Below, in pieces: positions 33,246-45,105 of a DNA stretch of 64,000 bases (its first letter is position 1; each line of letters opens with the position of its first letter). Source of the stretch: Mytilinidion resinicola. Lineage: Eukaryota; Ascomycota; Dothideomycetes; Mytilinidiales; Mytilinidiaceae. The stretch spans positions 1,295,838 through 1,359,837 of the forward strand of contig NW_022985441.1 of assembly GCF_010093595.1 (NCBI RefSeq), written 5' to 3'. The notes below the pieces were generated by a model. That model did not search any database. It was not told where the DNA came from and saw only the letters and a program-made list of their open reading frames with translations. The position numbers were made by a program, and so were the translations under genes.

Positions 33246-34406
33246 ATGTCTACTCCTATTACCCGCGCTAAAGCCTGTAAAAGCTGCATCAAAGCCAAAC
33301 GCCGCTGCACCCGCGAATACCCCATCTGCAAGCGCTGCATAACCAAACAACTAAACTGCCACTACGACAGGCTCCCGAACCGCTCCACCGCTTTCCCCCC
33401 TAAATCCACCTCCCAAGCCAGCCTCAACACCCCCAGTGCCACAGATGAATCTCACTCCCCCAACGCCTCGCTGGCATCAGCAACAGAAATCCTCCAACCT
33501 CAGAACATTCCCTCAATCATACCGCTTGAAGCTTTCACGTTGCCAGATCAGGACCCCTTCTTCACCCCTGAGGACCTCGGCCTCGCCATCTCTCACGTCA
33601 CGCTGAAGTTCTACGTCCGCGAGATTCGATCCTGGGCCGAGCAGTGGATAGCGCAGGGCCGGACCCCCTTCATCCACTCGCATCTTTACCATTCCCACCT
33701 GCCTGCGTGTATCCAGGACGCGTACAGCGGGTGCACGCTCTACTTCGCCAAGAACGAGCGCAACGAGGACATGACCTTCCAGATTCTCGAGGGGCATGTC
33801 GAGCGCCTAGTCCGCGCGGACGCGGGGGAGATGAGCGTGCACCAGCACCTCGCGCGCGTGCAAGCCCTCCTCGTCTCGCTCATTCTGCGGCTGTTCGACG
33901 GGGACATCCGCCAGCGCGCCATGGCAGAGCTGCAGCTCCCGCGGTTGGAGAGCTGGACGAGCGACATGTGGAATGCGGCGCTGGCGACGTTGCCGGGGCT
34001 GCAGTCAGACTCCGCCTCCCAATATTCCATATCGAACTCGATTGAGGAAGAGTGGCGGGACTGGGCGCTCCAGGAGTCCGTCCGCCGTACCTGGCTCACC
34101 TCCAGTATCACCGCGTGTGTATATCTTACCATGAAACAGGGCTGGTCCGGGTGCCCCGGCGGCGTGAAGTTCAACGCCCAACGCGCGTTGTGGGAAGCGG
34201 AGAGCTCGTGGCAGTGGGCCAGGCCGTTCAAGGATACTCAGAAGGCGAATCTGTGGATAGATACGTGGGACATCGCGAGCCTGATGGAGCGGTGCGGCGC
34301 GGAGGAGGTGGATGCATTCGGGCGGCTGATTCTGGTGATTTCGATTGGTTTAGAGAAGGCGGAGGCATGGACTGGGGTGGAGTCAAGGAGAAAGGCACTC
34401 CATTGA
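33246..34406 (+). CDS. Zn2Cys6 binuclear-cluster transcription factor
   Basis: The single exon encodes 386 residues. The DNA-binding cluster is at residues 11-38 with spacing C-x2-C-x6-C-x6-C-x2-C-x6-C (ACKSCIKAKRRC, then ICKRCITKQLNC). The basic KAKRR stretch is between the second and third cysteines. A Ser/Pro-rich linker follows (about 40-90) and then a helical C-terminal part (about 105-386) without the full fungal-trans motif; this resembles the shorter regulators linked to secondary-metabolism genes. It is nuclear. The ATG at 33246 is directly in front of the cluster. It is divergent from the SDR and may control it and itself. Confidence 0.88.
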   Translation: MSTPITRAKACKSCIKAKRRCTREYPICKRCITKQLNCHYDRLPNRSTAFPPKSTSQASLNTPSATDESHSPNASLASATEILQPQNIPSIIPLEAFTLPDQDPFFTPEDLGLAISHVTLKFYVREIRSWAEQWIAQGRTPFIHSHLYHSHLPACIQDAYSGCTLYFAKNERNEDMTFQILEGHVERLVRADAGEMSVHQHLARVQALLVSLILRLFDGDIRQRAMAELQLPRLESWTSDMWNAALATLPGLQSDSASQYSISNSIEEEWRDWALQESVRRTWLTSSITACVYLTMKQGWSGCPGGVKFNAQRALWEAESSWQWARPFKDTQKANLWIDTWDIASLMERCGAEEVDAFGRLILVISIGLEKAEAWTGVESRRKALH

Positions 34407-35860
34407 TAGTCGGGGGTGGTGAGGTGGTGGATAGGAGGTAGGAGAGTGGGCGAAGGCCTGAGGCATCGTTGTTCCGCCATGCTCTTTCTTGCTATTGCCG
34501 GAACCTCAAAGCGGCAACTCTTGGTAGCCGCGAGGTTGGAAAAAGGTGTGGAGTCCTGTAGGACCCCCTCTAGCGTCATGACGCGGAGCAATGTCTTCTC
34601 TAAAACCTGTTCAAAAATACTACTTGGCCTGGCAAACTACCTCCTGGTGTCAGATTTGAGATAGGAGGTGTGGTTGTTGAGCTATTCATGAAAAGACCAC
34701 AAATCAACGGAAGGCTCGAAAATTCGGGTTCTGAGGGTTGAACATATCTGGCAACTCTTGGCAGCCGCGACGGCCCACGCGGCCTCCGCGGCCTCAAAAA
34801 GTGTTGAAGGCCGCACACCCCCCTCTATGTCGACGACGCGGAGGAATCAGCTCTCCATAAGTTCCTCAAAAATAGTACTTAACCTGGCGAATTACCTTCT
34901 GGTGTCAGATCTGCGGTAGGATGCGTGGTTGTTGAGCTATTCGTGAAAAGGCGATAAACTGACGAGAGGCTCGAAAATTTGGATTTTGAGAGCTCGACAT
35001 ATCTGGCAACTCTTGGCAAGCCGCCACGGCCCGCGCGGGCTCGAGCTGCCTCAAAAAGTGTGGAGTCCTGCACACCCCCCTCTAAATCAATGACACGGAG
35101 CAATTTGCTCTCCAAAACATCCTCAAAAATACTACTCAACTAGGCGAGTTACGTCCCGGTTACAGATATGGGTTTCGAGGCGTGGATGTTGAGTTATTCG
35201 TAGAAAGGCGATGGAAAGCTCGAAAGGCCGAATATTTGGATTTCTGGCCGTCCGCGCCAAGGAGCCACGTGACCCTATGTTTCGCGGATCAACCACTTTT
35301 CCGTAAGGAACACAACGGCCACAAGTCCGACAATAGAAAGGCAAGAGGAATATGGTTCGCCAGAGAGGGCATGAATAGGGGGATAACGGACATTCCACTT
35401 CACTGTCTCAGTGATCGAAGTGACTCGATCTAACGATCACTGGTCGCTGAACGGGGTTTTGCGGACTACGAGCTGCGTCAAACAGGTTAGCAATCTCAGC
35501 CTAAAGTTTGATAGAAGAGAACCCACATGGTTTCCTCGTAGGGACGACGTAAAGGGACAGACGAAGAGGGATCACAGCGAGGATTGTACTATATCAATCG
35601 AAAAAAGTGAAAGGGGGAGGACATGAGAATGAAACATGAAGATATCTTTTGTATCAATCACAAACTGAACGAATACATCACCTCGAAACGAACCGCACCA
35701 GTGAGAGTGTACATATCGTATTACAAACCATCAGTCTCGACCCTCAATCATACCGGTAATGATGGCCTTAAATGCAACTCAGGATTTGTCCGTCCTGCCC
35801 ATAGAAACGCCAATCATGCCTCATGCGACGCTTACCAAAGAATCTCAAAATACTAGCCGC
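34407..35860. other. Intergenic region mostly made of decayed repeats
   Basis: The left half (34505-35250) is a three-copy tandem array annotated separately. The right part (35400-35860) is PPN1 3' flank without a recognisable gene. Confidence 0.5.
34505..35250. repeat. Three-copy ~240-255 bp tandem repeat
   Basis: Copies start at about 34513, 34750 and 35005, each with GGCAACTCTTGG(T/C)A, then a CG-rich block, (T)CAAAAAGTG, (A)CCCCCCTCTA, ACGCGGAG or ACACGGAG, CTC(T/C)-AAAA, (C)TCAAAAATA(G/C)TACT, a GGTGTCAGAT block, GTTGTTGAGCTATTC and GGCTCGAAAATT. Minus-strand frames in copies 2 and 3 give similar peptides (LPRVARYV, then FSSL, NSSTTT), so the unit may derive from coding DNA or be a degenerate element. 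Confidence 0.78.
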
Positions 35861-38337
35861 TCACAACTCCTGCACCATCTCCTCTCCCTCGATCTCAGCC
35901 ACGCCCTCAACCTCACTAGCCTCAAACATCTCCTCAATCGAGTCCGGATCCATCGTCCCCACAAACGCGCGATTCACAAACGCGAACCACACGCTTCTTT
36001 TCTTGTGCTTCCCGTGTTTCTTTTTATGCTTCTTCCCCTTCTTCCCTTTTTCCTCCGCATCTACCTCTTCTCCCGCCTCAGCCTCAAACCCAGCACCAGA
36101 ACTCTTCCCCTTCGCCTCTCCAATCCGCCGCGCAAGATCGACATAACTCCGCACCGTCAAGTCCTTCAGCTTAAACACCTTGTCGTTTTTAGTGTCATAC
36201 TCGACCTCGAACTTAAATTTCTTGGGTTTCGGTTTATTCTTCTTGCTCTTTTTGCCGCCGTGCTTGCCTTCTCTCCACTTACCCTGCACTTCGACGCCCT
36301 CGTCATCAAACATTGCGTCCGAAAAGTCGCGGTTTGCAGGGCTGACATCTTTCCCAACAAAGTCGTTGTTGATGTGGGTGAGGTTGGCGAAGTACTGCTT
36401 GTACCCAGTAAAGGTGAAGGTTTGGGGGGAGTAGGCTGGGCCTGGAGGGGCGGATTTTGAGGGCGGGGAGGGGACTTTGAATTTGTGCTTTTTGGGCTTC
36501 TTGGAGGCCTTTTGCTTTTTCTTCTGCTTTAAAGAGTCAGTCCACCCGGCGTCGTCATCTATGAAGAAGAAATCGTCGTCGTGGATCGGGGTCTGCTCTT
36601 GATTGGGCGAAATCGATATCGGTGCGCTGTCCTCGATGACAAGGCTTTCTAGTCCGGTGATGTTGTACTCGAATACGCGGAGCGTAGGGAAGTAGTTGGG
36701 CACCACGCTGGCCGACACGTGTGAGACGCTGAAGCGCTCTCCCCAGGGCCCTCCGATCTTGTCTAGAAATGTGGGCTTGTGGCCCTTCCCGCCCTTCTTT
36801 TTCTTCTTCTTTTGGCTCCGGAAGAGGTCTGAGACCCGATCCCAAATCCCTTCATGTTCTTCCTCGTCTGTAAACTCCTCCAGTAAGCGCGCTTTTGGAG
36901 GACTAGGCAGCTTCGCCCATGTATCCCTCAGGTCAATCAGATAATCTGACGCGCTTTGGACCCCAACCTCGCCGTCAACTGCCACACTGGCTTTCAAAGT
37001 ATCCACGTCAGCTAACTTCATTCTGCCCTTCTTCGCGTCTTTTGTGATATCTTTGAAATCTTGCAACATGAAGTGGTCGATGTTCATATGCCCGTATAAA
37101 GCTCCCACAACCACGTCCCGGTATTGCCGCATGTTCAATGTGTATTTCTGCCAACACGTCTCGTCCCAACTAAGCTTATTGTCGGTTCGTGCTGGTGGTA
37201 CATGGCCTATGAGGATGGCCTTCATGCCTCGTTCGCGGAGAAGTCGCAGCTGGATGCGCAGCCATTCCATGTGCTCGTAGCCGGGCTCCTTTTTCGAGGC
37301 GCAACCGTCAACCACGGAGTTTGAATCGAAGAAATATCTATCGTGGAGGACGTATTAGCCTCTTTGATTCCCACCTCGGCCCTCTGTAAAGCCTGCACAG
37401 GCAGCAAATGCGCTTCGTGTACTTACAGTGTATTCAAACTAATCACCGCCAATTTTCCCGGTATAACCTCAACATAAAACCAACCACCCCGTTGGAACTG
37501 ATGTCTCTGCTCCTCCGGAATAAAATTCCGCCATATGTCTAAGTACTTCCCCGTCCACCGATTTGGCCCCTCGTCGAAGATATTGTGTGGTAGGATGTCA
37601 TTATTTCCAAAGGTCGGAACGATAGGTATAGTGAAGTCATTCGTTGGATCCGTATCGTTGATGTTGTCGTCCTTCCCAAACACCTCCTTGAATTTGTCCA
37701 CCAGCATTTCATTTTGCGAAACGACCTGGTCTGTATTTCGAGGGATCTGCTCGTCGTTGTCGTGGCGCGCAGAGTCGCCCGTCCATATCACGAAGTCGAT
37801 CGAGCCCTTGAGGTTCTCTTCTATCCACCGGAATGTCTCGTTCACGAGGGATGTTGGGCTGTCGCAAGCGGAGGTCTCAGCGCCGTAGACGCCCGCCGGG
37901 CCTTTGCTACGGTGGCATGCGGCTTCTTTCTCGGTGGAGGAGTAGGTTTTGTAGTACGGGTCTGGGTGGAAGTCTGCGGATACCACAGACGTAGCTATTA
38001 GTACAACATTCGTATACGGTGGTGCAGCAAACGTGGAAAGGTAGGACTTGGGTCATAAATCCCATAGATTACATAGAGTCGGAAACGGCAAAAACTCCCA
38101 AAACTCGAGCGCAACCAAGCACAGCATCTCTTAGAGGCACAAAACACTAAGACGAATAAAAGCCACAAAAAACATACCGGTAACGTGCAGAAACCTCCCT
38201 GTGAGCTTCCTCCCCGTACTCCGCGGCCGCTCGCGCAACCCTGCTGCATCAGGCTGCGTACCTGCGGCAGCCCCGTCTCTTGGAACTAGGGCGGCTCTGC
38301 TCAAGCCTACCGACAACGCCAACACGAGAAAGCGCAT
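35861..38337 (-). CDS. PPN1: Vacuolar endopolyphosphatase Ppn1
   Basis: Exons 38337-38178, 37973-37427 and 37337-35861 (introns 204 and 89 nt) encode 727 residues. An N-terminal hydrophobic anchor (MRFLVLALSVGLSRA) is followed by a calcineurin-type metallophosphatase domain with ordered metal-ligand motifs: TDFHPDPYY, WTGDSARHDND, FGNND, and later GHVPP and GHMNIDHF. This order and the spacing match Ppn1, which cleaves long polyphosphate chains inside the vacuole. A fungal Lys-rich insertion (a KKKKKKK run near residue 415) and a C-terminal basic tract (KKGKKHKKKHGKHKKRS) follow, ending in an acidic tail. The first intron separates the signal/anchor exon from the catalytic domain; joining gives RFLHVTDFHPDP, as expected. 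Confidence 0.9.
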
Positions 38338-39162
38338 GGCTGGAGAGGGCAGAACTGCGGCATGCGTGGAGAGGCAACAGCAATACTGACGCGTGTATAT
38401 ATATATATATATATGTATGGAAGACTTGGAGTAGTGTTCGAACTTGGCAAGGTCTTGTGTGCTGTGGATTGTGGGTTGTCAGCAAGGCGTGCGCTGAACT
38501 ATGAAGCTGACTGGCTGAAATACGTCATCAGCAAGCCTCCCCAGATCCTCTGCCACACCCTCTCCACACCAAACTGTGAATGTCTTTCCCATGAGCCACT
38601 TAGAAGCGTCGGGCATGACACACGCGCCGTGTTCGCGTGATGGTTTCCCTTCGATGCTTCTATATTGCAGCAGCCTGCTGCCTGCTTTCGTTCTCGGGTG
38701 CTCACGAGGGACACTATCTAGGCACCACCAAGGTATTTGCAGGACGGCAGAATGCTTCAAGTTTGCTCGCTAGAGCTCCTATTCCAATCCGCCAGTATGG
38801 AGCTACTTATGCAGTTACTGCAAGAGAGGGCAGTCACATATCTAAGTTCGATGATGCTGTTCGCTCGTACAAAAACTCCGCCTTGATTCAGTGTACTAGC
38901 GACAGCATGTCGTACTCTGCCATATTTTAGTGCGCTTGCCAACGCCCGCACAGATTTGAGAAGGAGAGACGATGTGAGAGCCAAAGCTCTATCGCCATGA
39001 CATGCCTGCGCCGCCCGATGTGATCGTGTTCATGCATGCAGAGTCGAAGAAAGTCCCGGAAACCAAATCACCAACACCATCGCTATGCTACTCGTCAGAT
39101 GTAAACCGCCTGTAAGAAGCTGAAACACCCGTTCAATGTATGACCAGGAAAGAAAATGCCCC
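38338..39162. other. PPN1 promoter region / CHD1 3' flank with AT microsatellite
   Basis: An (AT)n microsatellite of about 24 bases is at 38394-38417, roughly 60 bp upstream of the PPN1 ATG. A possible small secreted ORF (38640-38930) is listed separately. Otherwise nothing was recognised. Confidence 0.45.
38640..38930 (+). CDS. Possible small secreted protein ORF (weak)
   Basis: The frame encodes 96 residues from an ATG at 38640. Its N-terminus looks like a signal peptide (MVSLRCFYIAAACCLLSFSG followed by AHEG), and one NAS sequon is present. No family was recognised, and no splice sites or homologous motif support it. It may be chance coding in a promoter-proximal region. Confidence 0.25.
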   Translation: MVSLRCFYIAAACCLLSFSGAHEGHYLGTTKVFAGRQNASSLLARAPIPIRQYGATYAVTAREGSHISKFDDAVRSYKNSALIQCTSDSMSYSAIF

Positions 39163-42100
39163 CTAAATGTTCGTTGCTGCTCCGTTGGACTGTCCATTCG
39201 CTTTAGGGGCAGGAGGCTTGCCGCTCTCCTTGTTGACAAGGTTGTTATACATCCCTTTGATTTGAGCCACGTTGGCCTTCTTGTTCGGCCAGTACCTAGT
39301 GGTGACCGTCTCCCTACATATTGTCAGCAACGTCCTAGAAAGTGTTCTCATTTTGGACTCACCATAATCGACTCTCGAGGTTTGGCTGGTCCCGAGACTC
39401 TGCGCGAATGAAGTTCCCAACCGCAATCAGCTCCATCTTGAGAACCTTGATGAGGCCCTCTTTGTTCGGATACGTCTTCGCGTTTGCCTTGCTAAGACGG
39501 TCGAGATGGTCACGAATCCCCCGAAGCTTGTTGTTTGCGTACTCATCCAGCTCCGGCTTCACGATGCCATTCGGCGTCGAGTCCAGACTGCGGTGGTGCT
39601 GATGGTGACGCTCCTCAGAGTTCCTGTGCTTCGAACTCTGATCTTCACTTTTGACGTGCTTGATCCGGTCGCCATGGTCACTGACTTTTCGCTTGCTTTC
39701 AGGCGTACCGACTCGGTCGTTCTGCGGTCCTCTCCGGTCACTACTTGAGCGAGGGTGGTGTTCCGAAAGACGGTGACGATGATCCATGACGCCGTGCTCA
39801 TGAGATCGACTGTCGCCACGGCTCTCGCTGTGACGGTGCTCCGCGTTGCTATGCGCTCGCATCCGAGCTTTCTCGGACTCACGTGGAGCCTTGCGCACGT
39901 TGTTGCTCGACGCAGGGCTAGCAGACCCAGCAGGAGCCTTCTCAGTCCGTCGACCGAGCGCATTCTTCTTGTTGTTGCGATGATGATTCTCAATGAGTCG
40001 TTTGGCGTTGGGATTCGCTCCAGTCTGCTCCTTGAGCACAGTCAGCAGGTAATTGGCCCTGCGGACTAAATGGACTGCTCCGGGCGACTTCGCGTTCTTG
40101 TCTTCAGCCTTGCTACGTTCCTCCTTCTTGTCGACGCGATGCTCTTCCAAGTAGAACTTGTCCGCCATGCCAAGCTCGGTGTCGTCTCGAATAGCAACCC
40201 ATGCGCCATACCCATGTCGTGCAATGCCCACACAAAGCATGCCGTCTTCTCGCGCACCCCATGGACAAGTGTAGTTGGCAGGCTTGATGGCATCAGGAAC
40301 GCGGAAGTTTCTCCAATCAGGTGCAGCCTCCGTTGCCTTCTTAATCATGCGCATCTCGACTGGCCGTTCCATGATCGTCTCAGCGTTCAACCGCTTCACA
40401 CTTTGATAATCGAAGAGTACTGCCTTCTTGTCCTTCTTTGTTAAAACCCTCTTAGCTTCCTTCTCTATTGTCTCTAGTCTTGTCTGCTCTTCTTTCAAAA
40501 GTCTCTGGCTCGTGGCAATGACATCGTCCAGCGTCGCTTTCAAGACCTCGGGGTCGCGACCGGTAAGTTTCGCGGTTCGAATCATCTCCTCGCCACGATC
40601 ATCAAGTGAACCGTAACGCTCGTATGCTCGGATGAGGTTTCGGGTTTCCTTGCCGCTGAGAGGCCGCTTGGGATCGTTGTCGGTGCTAGACTCATCTCCA
40701 GATGCACTGTCAACTGCTTGTTGCTGCATCTCCCGAGCTCGCTTCTTTGCAGCACGCTGCTCGCGTTCATCTTGGTTTGCAGCCTTGCGCTTTCTGGGTG
40801 CGCTTTCCTCAAGTAACCTCTTGGTCTCTTCTTCTTCCTTGCGTCGTTGAGCTTCTGCCTTAATGGCATCGAGGTCTTCCTTCGGAATAATGTCATCCCA
40901 CTCGAGGTCAATCTTGACGTCTGTATATTCGAAAGCTTTGAGAAACTCATCGCCGCCGTCCGAAGTAAGACCTGGTGCTTGTTCTGTCTTATGTTCTTCA
41001 GCATTCTCCAGGACGGCGTCGATATCAAGCTCTTCGAGTTTCTTTTGGTTGCCAGATTGCTCGAACATTTTCTGTCCACGTTTTTTGAGGATGCGGTTGA
41101 TTTCATCTGCAGAGGTAGGTTCAGTGACGGCATCTTTCGCTCGTGCAATCTTTTCCGATATCTCCTTGTCAGACTTGTCGGTCACACCACGCTGTATGGT
41201 AATGAACTCAAGCATCAGCTTGTTTCTTGCACGCTCAAGGATCTCTTCTTCAACGGTGTCTTTGGATACGAGCCGGTAAATGCTGACAGGGTTCTTTTGG
41301 CCAATCCGATGAGCGCGAGCCATAGCCTGCAAATCTGCTTGTGGATTCCAGTCGGAATCGAACAAGATAACGGTGTCCGCTGTCATCAAATTGATACCGA
41401 GACCACCTGCTCGAGTCGAGAGGAGGAAGCAGAAGTCGTCGCTGCCGGGCGCATTGAAATGGTCAATAGCAATCTTACGATCGCTCGCAGGAACGGTACC
41501 GTCTAAACGCTGAAAGGCGTAGTTCCGCAGTCTCAGGTAGTCCGTCAGAATGTTAAGCATTTGCACCATTTGACTGAAGATTAGGACTCGATGGCCGTCT
41601 TTTTTTAATTTGGTGAGAAGTTGGTCAAGAAGCATCATCTTGCCGCTAGTCGTGATGAGAATCTTCAAAGTTTCGTCTTTGCTGGCGTTCGGACTGATCA
41701 ACTTCGCCTCTGCGTTCGCAAAGATGAGAGGATGATTGCTAGCTTTCTTCAACTCCATCATGATGTTCAGTAGCGATTGCTTTTGTCCCTTGACGCCCTC
41801 GTTGAGAGCTTCGTAATTCCTCGTCAGGATGTTCTTGTAGTACTCGAGCTGGATATCAGACAGCTCCACACGGAGAATCTTTTCAGATTTCGGTGGAAGA
41901 TCGTTTTCAACCTTTTCTTTGGTGCGCCGGATCATGTATGGTTTGATAGCGTCGCTAAGCTCAGCTATCCTCCGACTTGCATCTTCGGACTGGAGGTCAA
42001 TGTTCTCATCAATGTTCATCGTTCCAGGCATGAGGAAGTCCATGAGAGCGGACAGTTCGCCCAAAGTGTTTTGTATGGGAGTGCCGGTGATGAAAAGGCG

Positions 42101-44252
42101 ACTTGGTGCTTTGAACTCTAATAACTTGGCGTAAAGCTGTGACTCGCGATTCTTCAGTCGATGGGCTTCGTCCACGGCGAGGAATTGCCATTTCAATTGA
42201 GACAGCCACTGCCAGTCGGCAAGCACGTACTCATACGTCGTGAGGAGAACATTGAACTTCACCTTTCGCAGGTTGTCCCGGTCAACAAGAAGCTCGTAGC
42301 TCTTGATGATTTCACGGGCACTATTATTGCCGGTGTAGACAACATAGTTGATGTCTGGGGTCCAATTGTTGAAAGTATCAGCCCATGCCGGCATCGTGGA
42401 TAGAGGCACCACGCAGATGAAGGGCCCTTCTTGACCTCGGTCATGACGAAGCCAGTTCATGAAAGCGACAGTCTGGACGGTTTTACCAAGACCCATCTCG
42501 TCTGCGAGGATGACATTGTTCCCGCGGCACCAGTTGTGAGCAAGGAAATTGACTCCATGAAGCTGAAAGGATCTGAGTTCGCCATGTTTGATATAGTCGG
42601 GTTGTTCCGTCAGGCGGACAAACTTGCTTCGTGTAGCAATGTTGGACTCCTTCGTGTTCGAGGAGGGTAACTTCGAAGACCTGTCGAGGTAACGATCGAT
42701 CTCGAGTTGAGATAAGTTGCTAATCAGAGTAGCGTCTTCCCAGGTACAGAAGTCGTAAGTCAAAGTTTTCCCTGTGAATAGTCAGCAAAGGCATAGAGTG
42801 CTATGGGTAAGGCTTTACATACACTTGACGAAGTACTCGGTGCCCTCGTCGCCTTGACGAGAGCCGATTACACGCTCGACTAATTGGTAGTCCGAAAGCG
42901 CACTCTTCTGCATCTCCCGTTCAATCTTGTATTTCTCGTACTCCTCGGGCTCTTCTTTCTGCCGATACTGAAAACCCAAATCAACGTTGATGACCTTGCG
43001 GAAGTAGTTTTCGAGCTTGCGAAAGCCACGGTAATTGGCAACCGTTTCAAAGGGCTCCCATGTGGAGTGGTAGTGAGCCTTCCCTTGCCATTTGATCTGA
43101 ATGGAGCGTTAAGGCTTTGATCTCACCAGCAGGGGTAGTATAGGAGGACTTACAAGATATTCAAAGTCTTTCTTAGTAGCCATAGCAGGATCGACTTCTA
43201 TTGACGGGTTTAGCAAGATGTTATTCCGGATAGACTGGGGTACTAACCAGTCCCTTCTTGCGGCCGATGGTCCAAGACGACATCAATCGCAGGGGAAGTA
43301 TCCTCAACCACAGTCTCCCAATAGGCCGGTGTAGTCTCATCATCGTCCTCTTCGAACATGTCTTCGTCCTCGTCCTCATTGTAGTTGGTGACTGGCTTGG
43401 TTTGCCTTGCCGAAAAGCGTATTTCGCCATGTGAGGGAGGTAGCAGGCCAGCTGCGACTTGCAATTGACGCTGTCGCTGCTTCTTGGTAGGGACGTTTCG
43501 CCGAGCGCCCACATAGGTGTCTGATTCGGACTCGGATTCGGCTGTTGAATGGAGGGTAGGAGTAGGTTGATGCGACGCTATGAGGGGGTTAATTAGGTAC
43601 CTGGGCATGGTCAAAAGGGGGTTGGAAGCATGCACACCTTTTCGGGAAGAAGTCTTCTGCCGCTTCCGTCGAACATCTGAAGCGGCTTTATCGTCTTCAT
43701 CGCTGCTTTCGACCTATCATCTGTGTCAGGAATATGGGATGAAGCATCATGTGAAGTACGTACGATGCGACGATGGTTGAGACGAGGGCGGCCCTTGAGT
43801 GATGTTAGCGAGGATGGGCTAGATGTGGTGATGACACATACGCTTCGTCGTAGGCCATATAGCTCTGGGTTCTGGGATATCTCGTCCTCTTCAACACTTG
43901 CTTTCCGCTTCGGGGGTCTCCTTTCCTCCTCCGACGATGAACTCAGCGCCCGGCTGTCTTCTAGCTGACCAAATGGCGGTGTCTCCGAATCGTAGTCGCC
44001 ATCGGCTTCCCCCTCAGCATCTTCGTCTTCGGAAGTGTCGGATGTCCCGACATCTGCCATAGGTACATCGTACGAGTCTCCTTCGGGTTCGTCCTCGGAG
44101 GACAAGTCTTCGGCGATGGGATCCTTGATGTCGGAGAGTTCGCTTTCGCTGTGGGAGGCCATGTCGTCGGCATTCGTGACAGTGACGGCGAGAGGCGACA
44201 AGTGGCCATTTGTAAGGGGCATAGATGTATTAGGATACGGAGGAGAGGGCAT
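39163..44252 (-). CDS. CHD1: Chromodomain helicase DNA-binding protein Chd1
   Basis: Eight exons (44252-43842, 43793-43764, 43713-43638, 43577-43248, 43197-43154, 43096-42823, 42771-39363, 39313-39163) encode 1574 residues. The acidic N-terminus leads into tandem chromodomains (KKDFEYLIKWQGKAHYHSTWEPF; then EYFVKWGKTLTYDFCTWE, completed across an intron). The SNF2 ATPase has DEMGLGKTVQT (Walker A), DEAHRLKN (box II), and the helicase C motifs (LIFSQMVQML, QADLQAMARAHRIGQ). A SANT-SLIDE-type region follows, then a basic HR-rich segment and the C-terminal CHCT fold (LRGIRDHLDRLSKAN ... RLWETVTTRYWP). Chd1 spaces nucleosomes in transcribed genes. Introns are 48-60 nt; one exon is 30 nt (GRPRLNHRRI). 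Confidence 0.95.
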
Positions 44253-45105
44253 CGTGATGGACGCGGCTGATGGAGATGATGGTCAGCAAGATTTCTCAAG
44301 AACGACACGGCTGAGAGAGCCGAGGGTAGGTGCGATGTGCAGAACGATGATACGCGACTCAACAGGAACAAAAAGCGACTAGAATGGCTGCAGTAGGTTG
44401 GAATATGCAAGGTCTGATGGGGGAATCGAGTGTTTGATGACTTGGAGATGGAAGACAAGAATGTGAATCGTGGCGGTCAATGGGCTTCAGACCGCCTAAA
44501 ACAAGCAGCAGTGTGTTGCAATGATGCTGAATATCCAGGGATACGCATCTCTGGGGAGGTATCGAGTTCTATTCGATGTATAGGCGGGATATAAGATGGT
44601 GGTGATGGTCGACTTCGAGCGACGGATCGCCGCTCGCCGGCAGCGTTTGACAGTGCAGCAGAGCAGAACGGAAGCAAACAGGGGGAGACCTACAGTCCAT
44701 GGCTCAGACACCCTCAGTAGAGGCGACAGAAGGCCCGCTCGGGGGTGTTGGTGGTGGAGTCGGGAGACGAGGTTGGGGAAGTGTGAAGTGCCCAGCAGGT
44801 CCACACAGACAATGTGAGCGGTGCCTCAGCCTTAATCGCACAGGCGCTAGCGGGGCCCACGTGACCAGAGTCCCGTCTTCCGCTTGCGAGCATCATCCAC
44901 CAAATTTCGACCACGGCACTGAAGACGACTCACGGCTTGTCTGAGCGGTGATTCTTCTCCTGGCTTCTCGCACCCTTCAACTTGCCCACCTACTTCTACA
45001 ACTGCCCCCCCAATACACCCCCGAGCGCATTCTTCGAGGACAGTCGAGGAACAGCACCCCGCTTACTATTGTTCTGCTCCGCCCAGTTGTGCGAATAGCC
45101 TCATC
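44253..45105. promoter_or_regulatory. Divergent promoter region, CHD1 / RLI1
   Basis: The 853 bp lie between divergent housekeeping genes. A CACGTG-like GCCCACGTGACC site is near 44857. Several chance frames are seen on both strands. Confidence 0.4.

Noticed and set aside
40847..41506. 219-codon frame on the plus strand
   Set aside because: It is antisense to the CHD1 ATPase region and has no domain.
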